Shown here in pieces: positions 53,348 through 63,835 of a DNA stretch of 64,000 nt; position 1 is the stretch's first letter; the number at the start of each line of letters is the position of its first letter. This DNA comes from Gaeumannomyces sp. JS-464. Taxonomy: Eukaryota; Ascomycota; Sordariomycetes; Magnaporthales; Magnaporthaceae. A program made the position numbers and the translations under genes. The notes below the pieces were generated by a model, which worked only from the letters and a program-made list of their open reading frames with translations, made no database searches and was not told the DNA's origin. Location: the NCBI GenBank assembly GCA_002197995.1, contig NGZR01000008.1:744001-808000 (forward strand). The letters run 5' to 3'.

Positions 53348-53730
53348 TGTCATGATTCGGCAAGGCAGGTCCCCACCCGCTCTAGCCAAAAGGACGAGAA
53401 AGTCAAAGTCGGCACTTTTGTAACGGGAATGATAGGAACCGAGGCAAGGCTACAGTATACCCTTCATTATTGTCACGATCTAAAGCTAAGGAAGTAAAAA
53501 CAATTGCGCGTTACGACACCCGTGCGTACAGAGATTAGTATAACGTCCGATGGTCCTTGGTCAGGTGACTTTAGGGCCATCCTTGCAGCCATGACCTAAG
53601 CGCCCGTGAGGGCCGGCCGTGCCATACAACTTTGACTCAATTGGGGGCCTATCAGCCGTCCAGATGGCGAGACTTGGCTGCGCCCGCAACTTTCGTCGCC
53701 AGCAGCTGCCTTTCGGTGTGGGCCATAACC
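53348..53730 (+). repeat. Short LTR-like element, family B, copy 6, interrupted
   Basis: The left part TGTCATGATTCGGCAAGG to about 53418 and the right part from about 53629 (TTTGACTCAATTGGGGGCCT) to about 53730 (GGCCATAAC) are split by a family C element. Confidence 0.75.
53419..53628 (+). repeat. Short LTR-like element, family C, copy 1, nested in family B
   Basis: 210 bp from TGTAACGGGAATG to GCCGTGCCATACA, perfect 5-bp duplication ACTTT (53414-53418 and 53629-53633). Nearly identical to 61441-61651. Confidence 0.9.
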
Positions 53731-54118
53731 AGCCGATTAAATTGTCCTTACTATAATCTTGTTGGTCATGGAAACATTCAGGAAATGGGGGTGCGGTTAG
53801 ATGGGGTGCGGTTAAATGGGGGTGCTGTAACGAACAGTGGTGCGAGCCTTATGCCACCGCGCCAATAGCACTCCAAAAAGGTCATCAATCTAAGCCGCTG
53901 CTTACATCGCTCGTCTGCACAGCTTATCTAGGGAATAGTGCACACCACCACACGGGCTGTTACATGTGCGGCTAGATGGGTGTGACATTTAAAGGGGGTG
54001 CGGTTTAGGGGAATGGGGGTTTCTAATTAGCGTGGTCAAACCTACATACATATGTTGTCGGCGCAGGGATGACTTATATTGAATGAGGGTGTTTTGCTTG
54101 TATGAATGCACAGTCTTG
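53731..54118. other. GGGGTGCGGTTA-type short repeats
   Basis: Several GGGGTGCGGTTA/GGGGGTGC motifs at 53790-53825 and 53990-54020; resemble pogo terminal sequences but no paired ends found. Confidence 0.35.
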
Positions 54119-54600
54119 TCACCAGAAATGGATATACGATAATGGACTAGGATATCCCACATGAATGTGGATTATTTTCTGGGTCATTCCCCAGCCGTGA
54201 AGCATCGGAGGTGGGAAGACACCGAGATACTCCACCTCCATTTTGGGACCAGGGATCTTCGGTGCTGAAGCCCGGGCAGCCTCCACCAGACAGCCAAAGT
54301 AAGCAGAAAACACAACAAGAACTGGACTCCAGTTGCACACGGAGCAATGTGGCTCCAAGCAAGAGTCCCTGATCACAGGTTGCACAGCTTGAGGTGTGCA
54401 ACTTATGATATTTGGGATTCTGCTTGGTTGTCTGAAGGAAAGAATCTATCTGAGAAGAGAACGGGAGCTGGGCTCCCATTTATAGATCTCTAAGGGCCCT
54501 TGAGATCACCAAGTGCAACGAGGACTCCGTGCACTGCTCTGCAGTGCATGTGATCCTCTGTCAGGGGACCCTGCCTCTGGGATCCACAGCAAGTCCAAAT
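54119..54600 (-). repeat. Retroelement fragment, family K, copy 2
   Basis: Inverse of 27935-28500 and 59605-59870 (plus-strand AGTTGCACACC-inverse GGTGTGCAACT, CTGATCACAGG, CTTGAGATCACCAAG, GGATCCACAG). Includes some internal sequence beyond the LTR. Confidence 0.65.
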
Positions 54601-54719
54601 TGTTCGTGTTTATGCTGGGGATTGTGTTGTGGGTGCTAATAAGCAACGGAGTGCAGCATGCTTACTAATCCAAGATCTGGCGTCCCAGATTAACGTACAT
54701 GTCAGGGATCGTCGATGCC

Positions 54720-54914
54720 TAAGCCCAACTTGCATTCGCGAAAACGAGGGTCGATGAAAACCATATTAAGCATAACGCGGCCCGAGAAAAGCTCTTTGCC
54801 GCTCAGGAGACAAAGAAAAAGGCAGAGCGAAAGAAGGTAACTGCTGTGCAAAGGTTCAAGACAACCTTGATCTGGGACACTCTCCATAAACACTATAATG
54901 AGCCGCTTTTGTAG
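54720..54914 (+). other. Possible C-terminal gene fragment
   Basis: An open plus-strand frame without an ATG reads AREKLFAAQETKKKAERKKV, then TTLIWDTLHKHYNEPLL and stop. Coding-like but unidentifiable. Confidence 0.25.
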
Positions 54915-55179
54915 CTGGAGGTGGAAAACCCTTAGCCTTTCGATATAGTGTCTTTAAGTGCCTGGCTGCCTACGCAAAAGACATCGAGGAGGAAAATGTT
55001 CGACGATGAATTCCGTCGAGCCCATAATCTCTCGCGGCCCTGGGCCATGGTAACTTGGCTGCGTTGATCTAGGTATGTAAATACCAACACAATGCTAGCT
55101 AGCAATCAGGTATAAAACAAATAAGAGGTAGTAAAAAAGCGAAGAAGAAAACACCAAAATCTAGCTTCGATCCTGCAGC

Positions 55180-55942
55180 TTAGCGAGCACCACCTCGCTG
55201 GAGCTTAAGTTTTCTGATTTTGGGATAATTGTCTTGCACCCATTCTTCAATTCCCGTGATTTTGTTGGTCACAGTGGTGCCCTTTATATGCCTTTTGGCA
55301 TGTTGCCGGAGGTTGTCAATTCGGTTTTCCTGCGTTTTGTACCCGCGCCTACATTTAGGGTGGCATTCTGCAAGCCTGGCCTGTCCGTTGTGTCTAATTT
55401 GCAAGGTTAGGCATATATTGCTTTCTTTAACTCCCGTATCAAAAGACTTACGACCTCTCGTGGCGGGTTCTGTGCTCCCGTCTCCGAAAGCTTTTATTGC
55501 AGCCAGGAACCGAGCATTTCTCCCGCTGGCAAAAGTTGACTGCCGGGCGTACCTTGTCTTTGGGTTCGTCCGGCTCGTTTTCGTTTCTCTCGTCGAATTG
55601 CGGCGTGAATGGCATGTCATTCTCATCGTCCCACGTCGACCAGGATAGCGCACCAGGGTTAGGAGATATGTTTTCTAGTGCTGCGCCTTCTAGTGACGGC
55701 ACGTCGCCGCCCAGCGATGACAATAAAATGAAGGAGCCTTCAATATGCAATGGGAAATCGGTTGGGATCCCCAAAAAAGATAGATCCTGGGCCTGGAGAA
55801 TCTTCTTAAAAGTTTCAGGCTGCGATATAGATATCGGCATCATCTCTACAAAATCATTAGTCGCCCAGGGGCTATTGGTTTGGAAAACCACTTTAGACAT
55901 GTCCGAGTCCGATACTCTATGCTGTTCGCTTCTGCAGTTCAT
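55180..55942 (-). CDS. C2H2 zinc-finger protein, two exons
   Basis: Minus-strand exons 55942-55452 and 55393-55180 give 234 aa. The 58-nt intron has a GTAAGT donor, CCTAAC branch and TTAG acceptor, and the splice completes the first finger: CSVPGCNKSFRRREHRTRHE then RSH. A second finger-like unit follows (CHPKCRRGYKTQENRIDNLR, QHAKRH). The N-terminal 130 residues are acidic and hydrophobic-patchy (WSTWDDENDMPFTPQFDERN), as in activation regions. The C-terminus is basic. Probably a nuclear DNA-binding regulator; targets unknown. It appears intact. Confidence 0.7.
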
Positions 55943-55949
55943 GGAATAG

Positions 55950-56575
55950 GCGCGGTTTGCTGTTGAACCAGAGGCATTGCAAAGACAACCCGGCCCAGTG
56001 CATGAGGCATGGGGCGGCCCCAGGGAGATATATGCTTTGTTACGGCTGCCTGGGGATGTCCAGTCTTACTCCATCCACCTACCCGATCGTGGTAAATTAA
56101 TGTTTGAAGGGGGGATGAAGGGATAGGAATTCGCACCACCAGCACCCAAAATCAACGCCGTGCGGCGCTTCGAGCTTTCTCGGGATTACCAACTATCTCT
56201 TGGCAGACCAGAGGACACTCTCTTGGCAAACCAGAATTGTTTACCTCCACGCTCAGGGTGTATAATAATGTGGCTGAGACGCCACTTTAGCGACGTATAG
56301 CTTTAGTTCACGTCTATCCAAATCTGCACCAGAAGCTGCTTTTGGAGTCGCTAATAATGGCTTTCCAAAACGTGCAAGTGGCTTTTCTAGGCGCCACGGA
56401 TAGGTACCTTACACCCCTCCTGCCTTCGCTCCCTTCTCCACTTGCCTTTACACCCCATCCCCCAAACCCTGCCTTTACTATCCATTTGGCTTTACTCCCC
56501 TCCTGCCTTCACACCCCGTTGTACCTTTACTCCCTCCCCCTCCTTGTAACCTGACGTTGATATACAAAAAATAAG
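55950..56575. other. No supported gene; short target duplication at the end
   Basis: Contains the AAAACGTGCAAGTGGCTTTTC repeat in two blocks, similar to 53033-53110. 56567-56575 is the left 9-bp duplication AAAAATAAG of the following MULE. Confidence 0.4.
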
Positions 56576-56733
56576 AGGATATTTGCGGCCACGCACCCTT
56601 TTTGCACTTACACGCACCCCACTCCACTTTTGGCCCGTGCAGCGCCTTTGCGTTCCGGTTTCGCAGCCCACGTAATTTTGCCTGTTGATGCAACTTGGCA
56701 CCATTTTCAATCCACCTTCCAACAACGCCCGCC

Positions 56734-58663
56734 ATGAACGAAGTTATCACGATTTCGAGCGACGACGAGGCTGCGGGTTCGAGCGACGACGAGGCTGTGC
56801 GCCGGCCGGAATCGCCGGCCTCCGAGGGCCGGCCGGAGTCGCCTGCACCCGCCCCAACGCACTGGGACGGCCTGCCTTGGACCGCCGAGATCCCCCCGGA
56901 AGTCCTATCAACCCTTTACCCTACCGGCAACGCGCTCAACAACGCTATAGGTGACTATCTCGTACCAAAGGGCGTCAAGGTAACGGTAGTGCGGTCGCTT
57001 CGAGACTCCCAGGGCATTAAAAAGGTCGAGGTTGGGTGCCTTTTCCGGCAACGGCCTACCAACTCCCGGGCCCTCCGCCGGCGCACGCATACCGCCCAGA
57101 TATCTACCTGCAACTACGGCTTTGTTATGCAACGGCTTAAAGCTAACGGAGGTCTTTGGAGCGCCAGAATGACGTGCTCTACCCACCAAGGCCACGGCCG
57201 CCTATCTGCAGACGCCATGGGGCCCTCCGTGCGCCAACAAGCAACGAGCCTTAGGGGCAGGCACTGGACGTTCCTCCGCCCTCTATTTGCAGATCCCACG
57301 GTCCGCGCACGCTCGATACTCGACCTTTGCCGATCCCGATACCCCGACGTGCATTGGACCCTCCAGGCGCTATACAGATACAGGGCGGCTTATAGGAAAG
57401 GGGAGGTTTGCGGATATAAGCCTGCCGCGGCCCTCGTGCGGGCCCTCGACGACCCGGAGGTCGTGTTTAAAGCCTTCAACCCGCCCGATTTCCTTCAGCG
57501 AGACCCAGAAACTACTACCATCTTTGCAGGCGTTGCCTGGGTATACGAGAAAGCCGTCCCTTTCCTTTAAGCCGACCCGCATTGCCCCCAAATCGACGTT
57601 ACCTATAAGACCAACCGCAACAATATGCACCTTCTCACGGCCGTGATCTTAACCAACGAGCGCACAACGGTGCCGGCCTTTTGGGGGCTAATAAATAACG
57701 AGACGGAGGAAACCTTCCTTTGGCTTTTTGGTGCCCTTCGCGACTTTTTAGCCGCCTTCCAGATCTCCGCCCCCAAAATCGCTTTGATTAACTCCGACTG
57801 TCGCATGTGCACAGCCTTTTAGGCGCGTTTTCCCTTCGCATAAATGCAACTGTGCGTTTACCATATAAATGCCGACGTCGTCCTTTAAATTAAAAAGAAA
57901 TGGAACAAGATTGCGGCCGCGAAAGCCGTTCAAAGATCGCCCGATCCGAGTCCCGAAGGCGAGGCCCAGGAGGCTAACCGAGGGCCGGCCCCACGAGGCT
58001 GAAGAGGAGGATATCCGTAACCTTAATAACAGTTACCGACGGATCGAATTTGCCCAGAGGTTAAATGCCTACCGGCACGACCCTAACAAGGTTCCCCATA
58101 CCCGAGCAGGCTTTTTTAGCCTTTGGAAGCACGTCGTTTATGCCAGGGACCGTCAAGCACATGAGGCCGCTATGAACCGGCTTGTGGGACAGTTTTTTAA
58201 GCAGACGAGTTTAATTAACTACCTGCAACAAACCGTCTGGCCTTCCCGACGGCAATGGGGTTGTTGCTATACCAAATTCAACTCCAATCAAGGCGTAATT
58301 AGCACCGCTGGCGTCGAAGGGAATCACGGATCTCTTAAAACGTACGACCTTTCCGCTCGATCAACGATAGCCCAAGTTGAGGAGGCTACTCGCCTGCAAA
58401 CGAGGCACAGAATCGCGGCCTTTAACGACTGTAAAGGGCACTCCCACGCGCGCGTAAGGTGGGATTACGCCGGCCGTTTATGGGCAGGGGCCCTCCTTTT
58501 GCGAGCCTCGTTGTGGTGCCTTGATCTCCTCGAACAGATCAACAACCGTGCAATATCAACGTTCCCCTCCCGCAAGCACCCAACCGGCCTAGAGATCGCC
58601 CCTTGCACCAACTCTACGCGTGCACAATACGGCCTGCCCTGCCCCCACGAGCTTATTGCCTGA
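56734..58663 (+). pseudogene. MULE transposase, broken by stops
   Basis: From the ATG at 56734 (MNEVITISSDDEAAGSSDDE) an acidic N-terminus leads into a FAR1-like DNA-binding region (CLFRQRPTNSRALRRRTHTA; MTCSTHQGHG). The MULE DDE domain comes next: DVTYKTNRNNMHLLTAVILT, PAFWGLINNETEETFLWLF, APKIALINSDCRMCTAF. A C-terminal region follows with FNSNQGVISTAGVEGNHGSL and STRAQYGLPCPHELIA. Stops at 57568 (TAA), 57820 (TAG) and further TAA codons to about 57890 break the frame; several fit CAA/CAG to TAA/TAG. About 640 residues when intact. The C-terminal part is read from 57869 to 58663. Confidence 0.85.
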
Positions 58664-58703
58664 GAAAAAGCGCGGCGGCGGGATCCAAAAGCGCCTGGCT
58701 TAC

Positions 58704-58850
58704 TGTGAGGAGTTGGCCCGTGCGCCGGTGCCCTACTTCACCCACGAGAGCGTCACCCACCGGATTGTCACCTCTCCCTAAGAACACAGACAATACAGAG
58801 CCATTTCCCTCTTTTGCAGGCGGCCCTGCGGCCGCCCAACACCTCCAACA
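58704..58850 (+). repeat. Short LTR-like element, family N, copy 2
   Basis: 147 bp from TGTGAGGAGTTGG to CACCTCCAACA, perfect duplication CTTAC (58699-58703 and 58851-58855). Nested in a MULE, like copy 1. Confidence 0.9.
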
Positions 58851-59604
58851 CTTACAGATCACCGCTGTAGATAGCTTTTGGCTGCACCCGGGCACTCGCT
58901 TTACGCACGACCCTTTAATCCGGGTGATAGAGCCGGTTGGGGTTCGGAAGGGCCGGCCTCCCGGCGCCGGCCCTTTTGGTAACGAGGCGCCGGCTGCACG
59001 GCCTCGCACGCGTGCGCGCACGGGTATAAGGGCCAGCGGAAGGCGGGATTACTCTCAACACGAATTGGGTGCTTCCCTGCAGGTACGGGACGAGGCTGAC
59101 GAGGATCCCGTAGTTAGCCTCGGCACCCCCCTGCCCTCTTCGCCGGCCTCCCTACCTCTCAGACCGGCCGGGAGGGCTTCCGCACCTTCTCCAGCGCCTG
59201 CGCCGGCTCCTAACGAGTTTTTTGATCCTTTTGCTAGTCCCTAGGCCCTTCCGTAGCCCTAGATAGACGGCCTCAACGCCGTGCCCCTGCACTTTTCCTA
59301 TCTAATTTAGCGGTTCAACATCGCGTTGTTGCTCGTTTATTAATAAATTGCTCGTGGCGATAACTTCTATTTGCTTCCCTTCTGTTGATTGCACGTCTGC
59401 CTGCATTGGAGCCTGTGTTCGTTTGTGCGTACGCGGCATAGAAAGGTCCATGCGCGCCGATATCGAGGTGGGGTGCGTGTAAGTGCAAAAAGGGTGCGTG
59501 GCCGCAAAGGTCCTCAAAAATAAGGCCGACGGGAAAAGACTAAAAAGCCAAATGGGGGTAATGGAAACACTTAAACTTACTGGGTTTTTGCGTATGCATT
59601 TTCT

Positions 59605-59870
59605 GTGGGCATGTGGATCCCAGAGGCAGGGTCCCCTGACAGAGGATCACATGCACTACAGAGCAGTGCACGGAGACCTCGTTGCCCTTGGTGATCTCAA
59701 GGACCCTCAGAGATCTATAAGATGGGAGCTCAACTCCCGTTCTATTCTCAGATAGATTCTTTCCTTTAGACAGTCAAGCAAAATCCCAAGTATCATAAGT
59801 TGTACACCTGAAGCTGTGCAGCCTGTAAACAGGGACTTTTGCTTGGAGCCACAACAACAAGCTCAATTGA
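59605..59870 (+). repeat. Retroelement fragment, family K, copy 3
   Basis: GTGGATCCCAGAGGCAGG through TATAAGATGGGAGCTCAACT to AGTTGTACACCTGAAGCTGT. It contains the empty site of the MITE at 28140-28388. Confidence 0.7.
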
Positions 59871-60291
59871 TTAAGCCCTTTGCGTTCAAACATCATACAT
59901 CGGACACAAAATGGCGCGCTCGTATGAAGCGGGCTGGGAAAATGTCGCCAATGGGAAAGCTAATCAAGAGGAGGTGGCCTGTAAAAATAAACTGAAAAGG
60001 GCAGAAAAGCGCCTTATGTATAAAACGTGAACCTGTTCCACGGCTCCTATCGGATTTTGCACATACCACAGGGGTTATTTTACTGATCCATGGCCAACAA
60101 TCCGTCGATCCGGGCTTCTCTACGTCTGGTAGCTGCTGCAATGGCTTAAAAGGAAAAGTTATTTATTGAATCTTTCGCTCAGTTGCTTTTCTCTACAGAA
60201 TTTATAAACTGAACAAGTGACTATTAAGGCTGGATTGTAAAATAATTCACCATAAAAATACAAACAGAACCGAGGTTTACGCAATTCTATA
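59871..60291. other. No supported gene
   Basis: Short ORFs only. Confidence 0.3.
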
Positions 60292-60594
60292 ATGGCAATT
60301 TCAGCAAGACCAACGTCTAGTGTTTATTCGGATAATTCAGATACCTTTGAACTTGAGGAGTTACTCCATACACTATGTAGTAATTCTGAGACCCCCTGGC
60401 TACAGAAATTGAAAAAGGAGAATGAGGGGCTTCAAAGCCGCGTTCATGTGTTATCGCAACTGCAGGATTTAACTTTTAACACATTATTACAAGCAAAGGA
60501 AACCTGCAATCAACTTAACGTATGGAACAAAGAAATAATTGCGCGACTGGAGATGGAAAAGAACAAATATCTAGCAAACTGTACAGCAATATAA
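60292..60594 (+). CDS. Small coiled-coil protein, single exon
   Basis: 100 codons from the ATG: an acidic/polar N-terminus (SARPTSSVYSDNSDTFELEE) and a helical C-terminal part (WLQKLKKENEGLQSRVHVLS). AT-rich composition like the coiled-coil genes at 2411 and 38907. Unknown function, no recognised family. Confidence 0.45.
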   Translation: MAISARPTSSVYSDNSDTFELEELLHTLCSNSETPWLQKLKKENEGLQSRVHVLSQLQDLTFNTLLQAKETCNQLNVWNKEIIARLEMEKNKYLANCTAI

Positions 60595-61440
60595 AATAAA
60601 ACAAAGATATTTTAAATTAATCACTTAGGCTTAGCAGGTCAAACATTCAGCTGCGACGAAGTGTAATGCAAATTCGTATAATTAAACGTGGCTTATCCAC
60701 GAGAGCGATGGAAACATAAACACAACTTTACAGTAATATAACGCTGCGCGTAAGGATTGGCTAAATTTGCCATTTTTTATTTCGAAATAACGGTAACTAA
60801 TCGCTATTTTCAACTTCAGTGTTATGGCGTGGCGTGAGTCGGGCTGACTCAGCCGTGCACGTGCCACACTGACTTGCGTTCAGGTGCGGGCACGAGCACA
60901 CCCACTTTGTAGATTCCCTCGTTCTCTCTCCATCTTCAATTCTAAGGTCTGTTTGGCAGATTACATGTGACCTCTGTGCCGGTCCATGACATTCAGGGTT
61001 TTGATAAAGGCATAAATAAACACCGGTATAAATCTTTTGGTAGCTCTATATTTAGCTGGAGAATAGTTTTGCCATGGTTAGAATTTAATTGCACAGAGTC
61101 CTATGTACCTTTTATATGCGTCGCCTTGGCGGATTTCGACCATTAACCTTAGAGACATTTTTTGTGTAGGCTTTGAAGCCTAGCACAAGGTTCTTGCTTT
61201 TCCCGCAAATGTCGTGGCCGATAGAGGCTCCACTATTTGCAGGGCCTCTAGGCGCCCTATGCGGAGGGAGCGGGAGGCGGACCCCAACCCTTGTCCCTCA
61301 AGCTTTATCCACCGGATAAGAGCAGTGGGGCCCTTGCAGAGTTTTAATTCCAATCTGGCAGCCTGCGCCCCCGGCCAGATTTTGATCCTATGTGCTATCT
61401 TTACCACCACCACAAATCGTACCAAAATAAAGTCCCCCCC
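60595..61440. other. No supported gene
   Basis: AT-rich then mixed sequence; short ORFs only. Confidence 0.3.
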
Positions 61441-61651
61441 TGTAATGGGAACGATAGGAACCGAGGCAAGGCTACAGTATACCCTCCATTATTGTCACGA
61501 TCTAAAGCTAAGGAAGTAAAAACAATTGCGCGTTTCGACACCCGTGCGTACAGAGATTAGTATAACGTCCGATGGTCCTTGATCAGGTGACTTTAGGGCC
61601 ATCCTTGCAGCCATGGCCCAAGCGCCCGTGAGGGCCGGCCGTGCCATGACA
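61441..61651 (+). repeat. Short LTR-like element, family C, copy 2
   Basis: 211 bp from TGTAATGGGAACG to GCCGTGCCATGACA, duplication CCCCC (61436-61440 and 61652-61656). About 95 percent identical by eye to 53419-53628. Confidence 0.85.
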
Positions 61652-61929
61652 CCCCCTTTACTGTTTACGATGGTAAAGGCCGAAGTTTAGTGGTGTAGTC
61701 TTTCCAGCTTTTCCCAGATACCTTTTTGTCCCGTGGTTTCGCCTGCGAGGCGCTCACCGTGCGCCGTGTTACGCTCAAGCACCGTGCCTCGGCCCTCAAC
61801 AAGTTAAACAAAATCTTAGTTTACAAAGGTCTTATTTCAGGATTGCAACTGTTTCCGGCTGAAGCTAATACTGTCACTATCCTCCCACCCTCTGATATAA
61901 GCAGCTAGATCTTTTGGGACGCTTTGGAC

Positions 61930-62985
61930 CTACTGCTTGTCAGTTACTTTATGTTCAAATATGTGAAAGTGGATACATACTTGGAGGCTGCATTGAGCAA
62001 GTTCCCTATTCCCTAAAATGTTCAGTTTCGACGCCCATTCCTCTTGTTCCTGTTGAATCTCGTGAAAGTCGTTTTGGCCCTGTTCATTTAAAACCACGAC
62101 TCGATGTTCTTTTATACTTTGCGGAGTATGTAGTTCCTGGAACGGAGTTCGCAAAATCTGAGGGTGGCAGTTGACCATAAACTGTTCTTCCAAAACTCTG
62201 CATAAACACCCGTTTCTTCCTCTTTCTGAATTGTTTGGTAAGAGAGGGATAATGCTTCCATCATCTTTTCCTTTCCATTTATTTGCTGCTTTCCCTCTTT
62301 GATCAAATAAACTCAATTTGCATTGTGCATAGTGGGGAAAATGTGCCATTACGATTCTTCTCTGTTGCCGTGCTCTCTGCTGATCAAAACGTTTCCTCAG
62401 ACTTTTGGCGAGCAGCGCCTTCGAATTTGCAAGTCGAGCTTTGGCGAAAAGACCGTGGCATAACCCAAGGCAATAACTCTTTTTCGACAGAAGGGCTTTT
62501 TTGGACTTTGACATTGCTAGCGTTGAATTATACGCAATCTCAAACACCAGAGCCGCATTTGTCGAATTTCTTGCTGTGCCGTAAAAGTACCATTCGGATG
62601 TTTTTGATTGAAAATTACAGTTGCAATGGAAGAAAATTGCAGCTGCCTTTGCAAGAAATCGCGTAAAGGCCAGATTTAAAGCCTTTTTAGACCGACCAGT
62701 AACGGTAATAACAACAACGCTGTGTTCCATTTTTCGATTTTCCTGCAACTGCACTTCGTCAACGTCCTGCCCTAAATTTGCATATAGTTTCCGCAATAGC
62801 CTCGAACATATATGCAATACGCTTTGCGACTCGAAGATAGACGTTTGGTGATATGCAACCTTTAGTAAGGCTTTTCCTAGTAGGTCTATAGTACGATCGG
62901 TAAGAGAAGCATTGTATGTTAGATTTCGTATATTGCCTAAATTTACAGCAAGATTCTTCACTATTGCTTTTTGATAGATAAACAT
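61930..62985 (-). CDS. AT-rich ORF, possibly DUF2786/DUF7168-like
   Basis: A single uninterrupted frame of 351 aa from the ATG at 62985 (an open extension reaches 63051). Pieces such as SEWYFYGTARNSTNAALVFE and KKSYCLGLCHGLFAKARLAN resemble, from memory of the family, the FYG...A..FE and SYxxGxxxGL motifs of fungal DUF7168 proteins. The N-terminal helical part could correspond to DUF2786. The C-terminal third is Lys/Gln-rich (NEQGQNDFHEIQQEQEEW). No introns needed. No function is known for that family, and the assignment is tentative. Its length in AT-rich DNA argues against a chance ORF. Confidence 0.45.
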   Translation of the reverse strand: MFIYQKAIVKNLAVNLGNIRNLTYNASLTDRTIDLLGKALLKVAYHQTSIFESQSVLHICSRLLRKLYANLGQDVDEVQLQENRKMEHSVVVITVTGRSKKALNLAFTRFLAKAAAIFFHCNCNFQSKTSEWYFYGTARNSTNAALVFEIAYNSTLAMSKSKKALLSKKSYCLGLCHGLFAKARLANSKALLAKSLRKRFDQQRARQQRRIVMAHFPHYAQCKLSLFDQRGKAANKWKGKDDGSIIPLLPNNSERGRNGCLCRVLEEQFMVNCHPQILRTPFQELHTPQSIKEHRVVVLNEQGQNDFHEIQQEQEEWASKLNILGNRELAQCSLQVCIHFHIFEHKVTDKQ

Positions 62986-63243
62986 TGTTTTTATTGTATA
63001 TAAAATACTTTCAGAGTAAGGAATGAACCGTTTTGATATAGAATGAAACACTAATTAAATATCAAATATCTCCTTAAAATTGGGCTTACAACCGCTATTA
63101 TCATGCACTTATGCCGGTAGGTTGCTTAAAAATCTATTGTTAGAAAGTGGCGATCAATACACGCTATTTCTCTCAATTTAAGAGCGGTCTGTCTAAGTAG
63201 AAGCGGGCTCCGGGCCCGCCTTGTTCACCGCCTTGTCCTTTTC

Positions 63244-63379
63244 TGTAACGGGGTCGCCTGTGGGGGCCGCCGTGGCTTGATATACAGTGGTGCCAGAGGG
63301 TTCAATCACGGAGTGATTGAACTGTTGGATCTTTTGGTCTATGTAGTTGAGTGGGTAAACTCTGGCACACTCCATTACA
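63244..63379 (-). repeat. Short LTR-like element, family D, copy 2
   Basis: 136 bp, same length and near-identical to 37683-37818 (inverted), perfect 5-bp duplication TTTTC (63239-63243 and 63380-63384). Confidence 0.9.
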
Positions 63380-63835
63380 TTTTCCACCTTGACCGTCTTT
63401 GCCTCCTGCGTTTTCTGCCTAGACTAGGGCTTAGAATCAGGCTCATCAGCCAGTTCGGCTTTTTGTCCTTGTGACTGATTGTCACGGCCATTAGGGCCTC
63501 TTCAGTAGATAGGAGTTAACCCTGGCCGCGTGCAGGGCCTAAACCAACTATAACGTGACCCTGTTAGTGCTGTGACTTGCGCTAAGCAATCTCTTTTTGT
63601 ACTTGCCGATTCAACAGTATTATTAAAGTCGTCCACGCAATTATTATTTATTTCTTTCGTCCCGTAGATTTCATTGTCTCCAATATCTTATCAAATTCTT
63701 TCGCAAAAACATTGTCTTGATTTTGCGTACCTTGCACTGCTTACAGTACTAACAGGGTCATCTTTAACTGATACGCTCTCTTGCAAGCATGAAAAATAGC
63801 GCTATCAAGGGCGCTGTGCATTGTTGGGGCACAAA
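63380..63835. other. Possible LTR start; otherwise nothing
   Basis: 63480 begins TGTCACGGCCATTAGGGCCT, like the start of LTR family G, but the rest does not match. No gene. Confidence 0.3.

Larger units (their letters stand above)
56576..59515 (+). mobile_element. MULE copy 3, full length, 2.94 kb
   Basis: Terminal inverted repeats of at least 50 bp (AGGATATTTGCGGCCACGCA...; mirrored GCGTGGCCGCAAAGGTCCTC) and perfect 9-bp target duplications AAAAATAAG (56567-56575 and 59516-59524). Encodes a transposase on the plus strand, now broken, and carries one short nested element (58704-58850). Confidence 0.95.
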
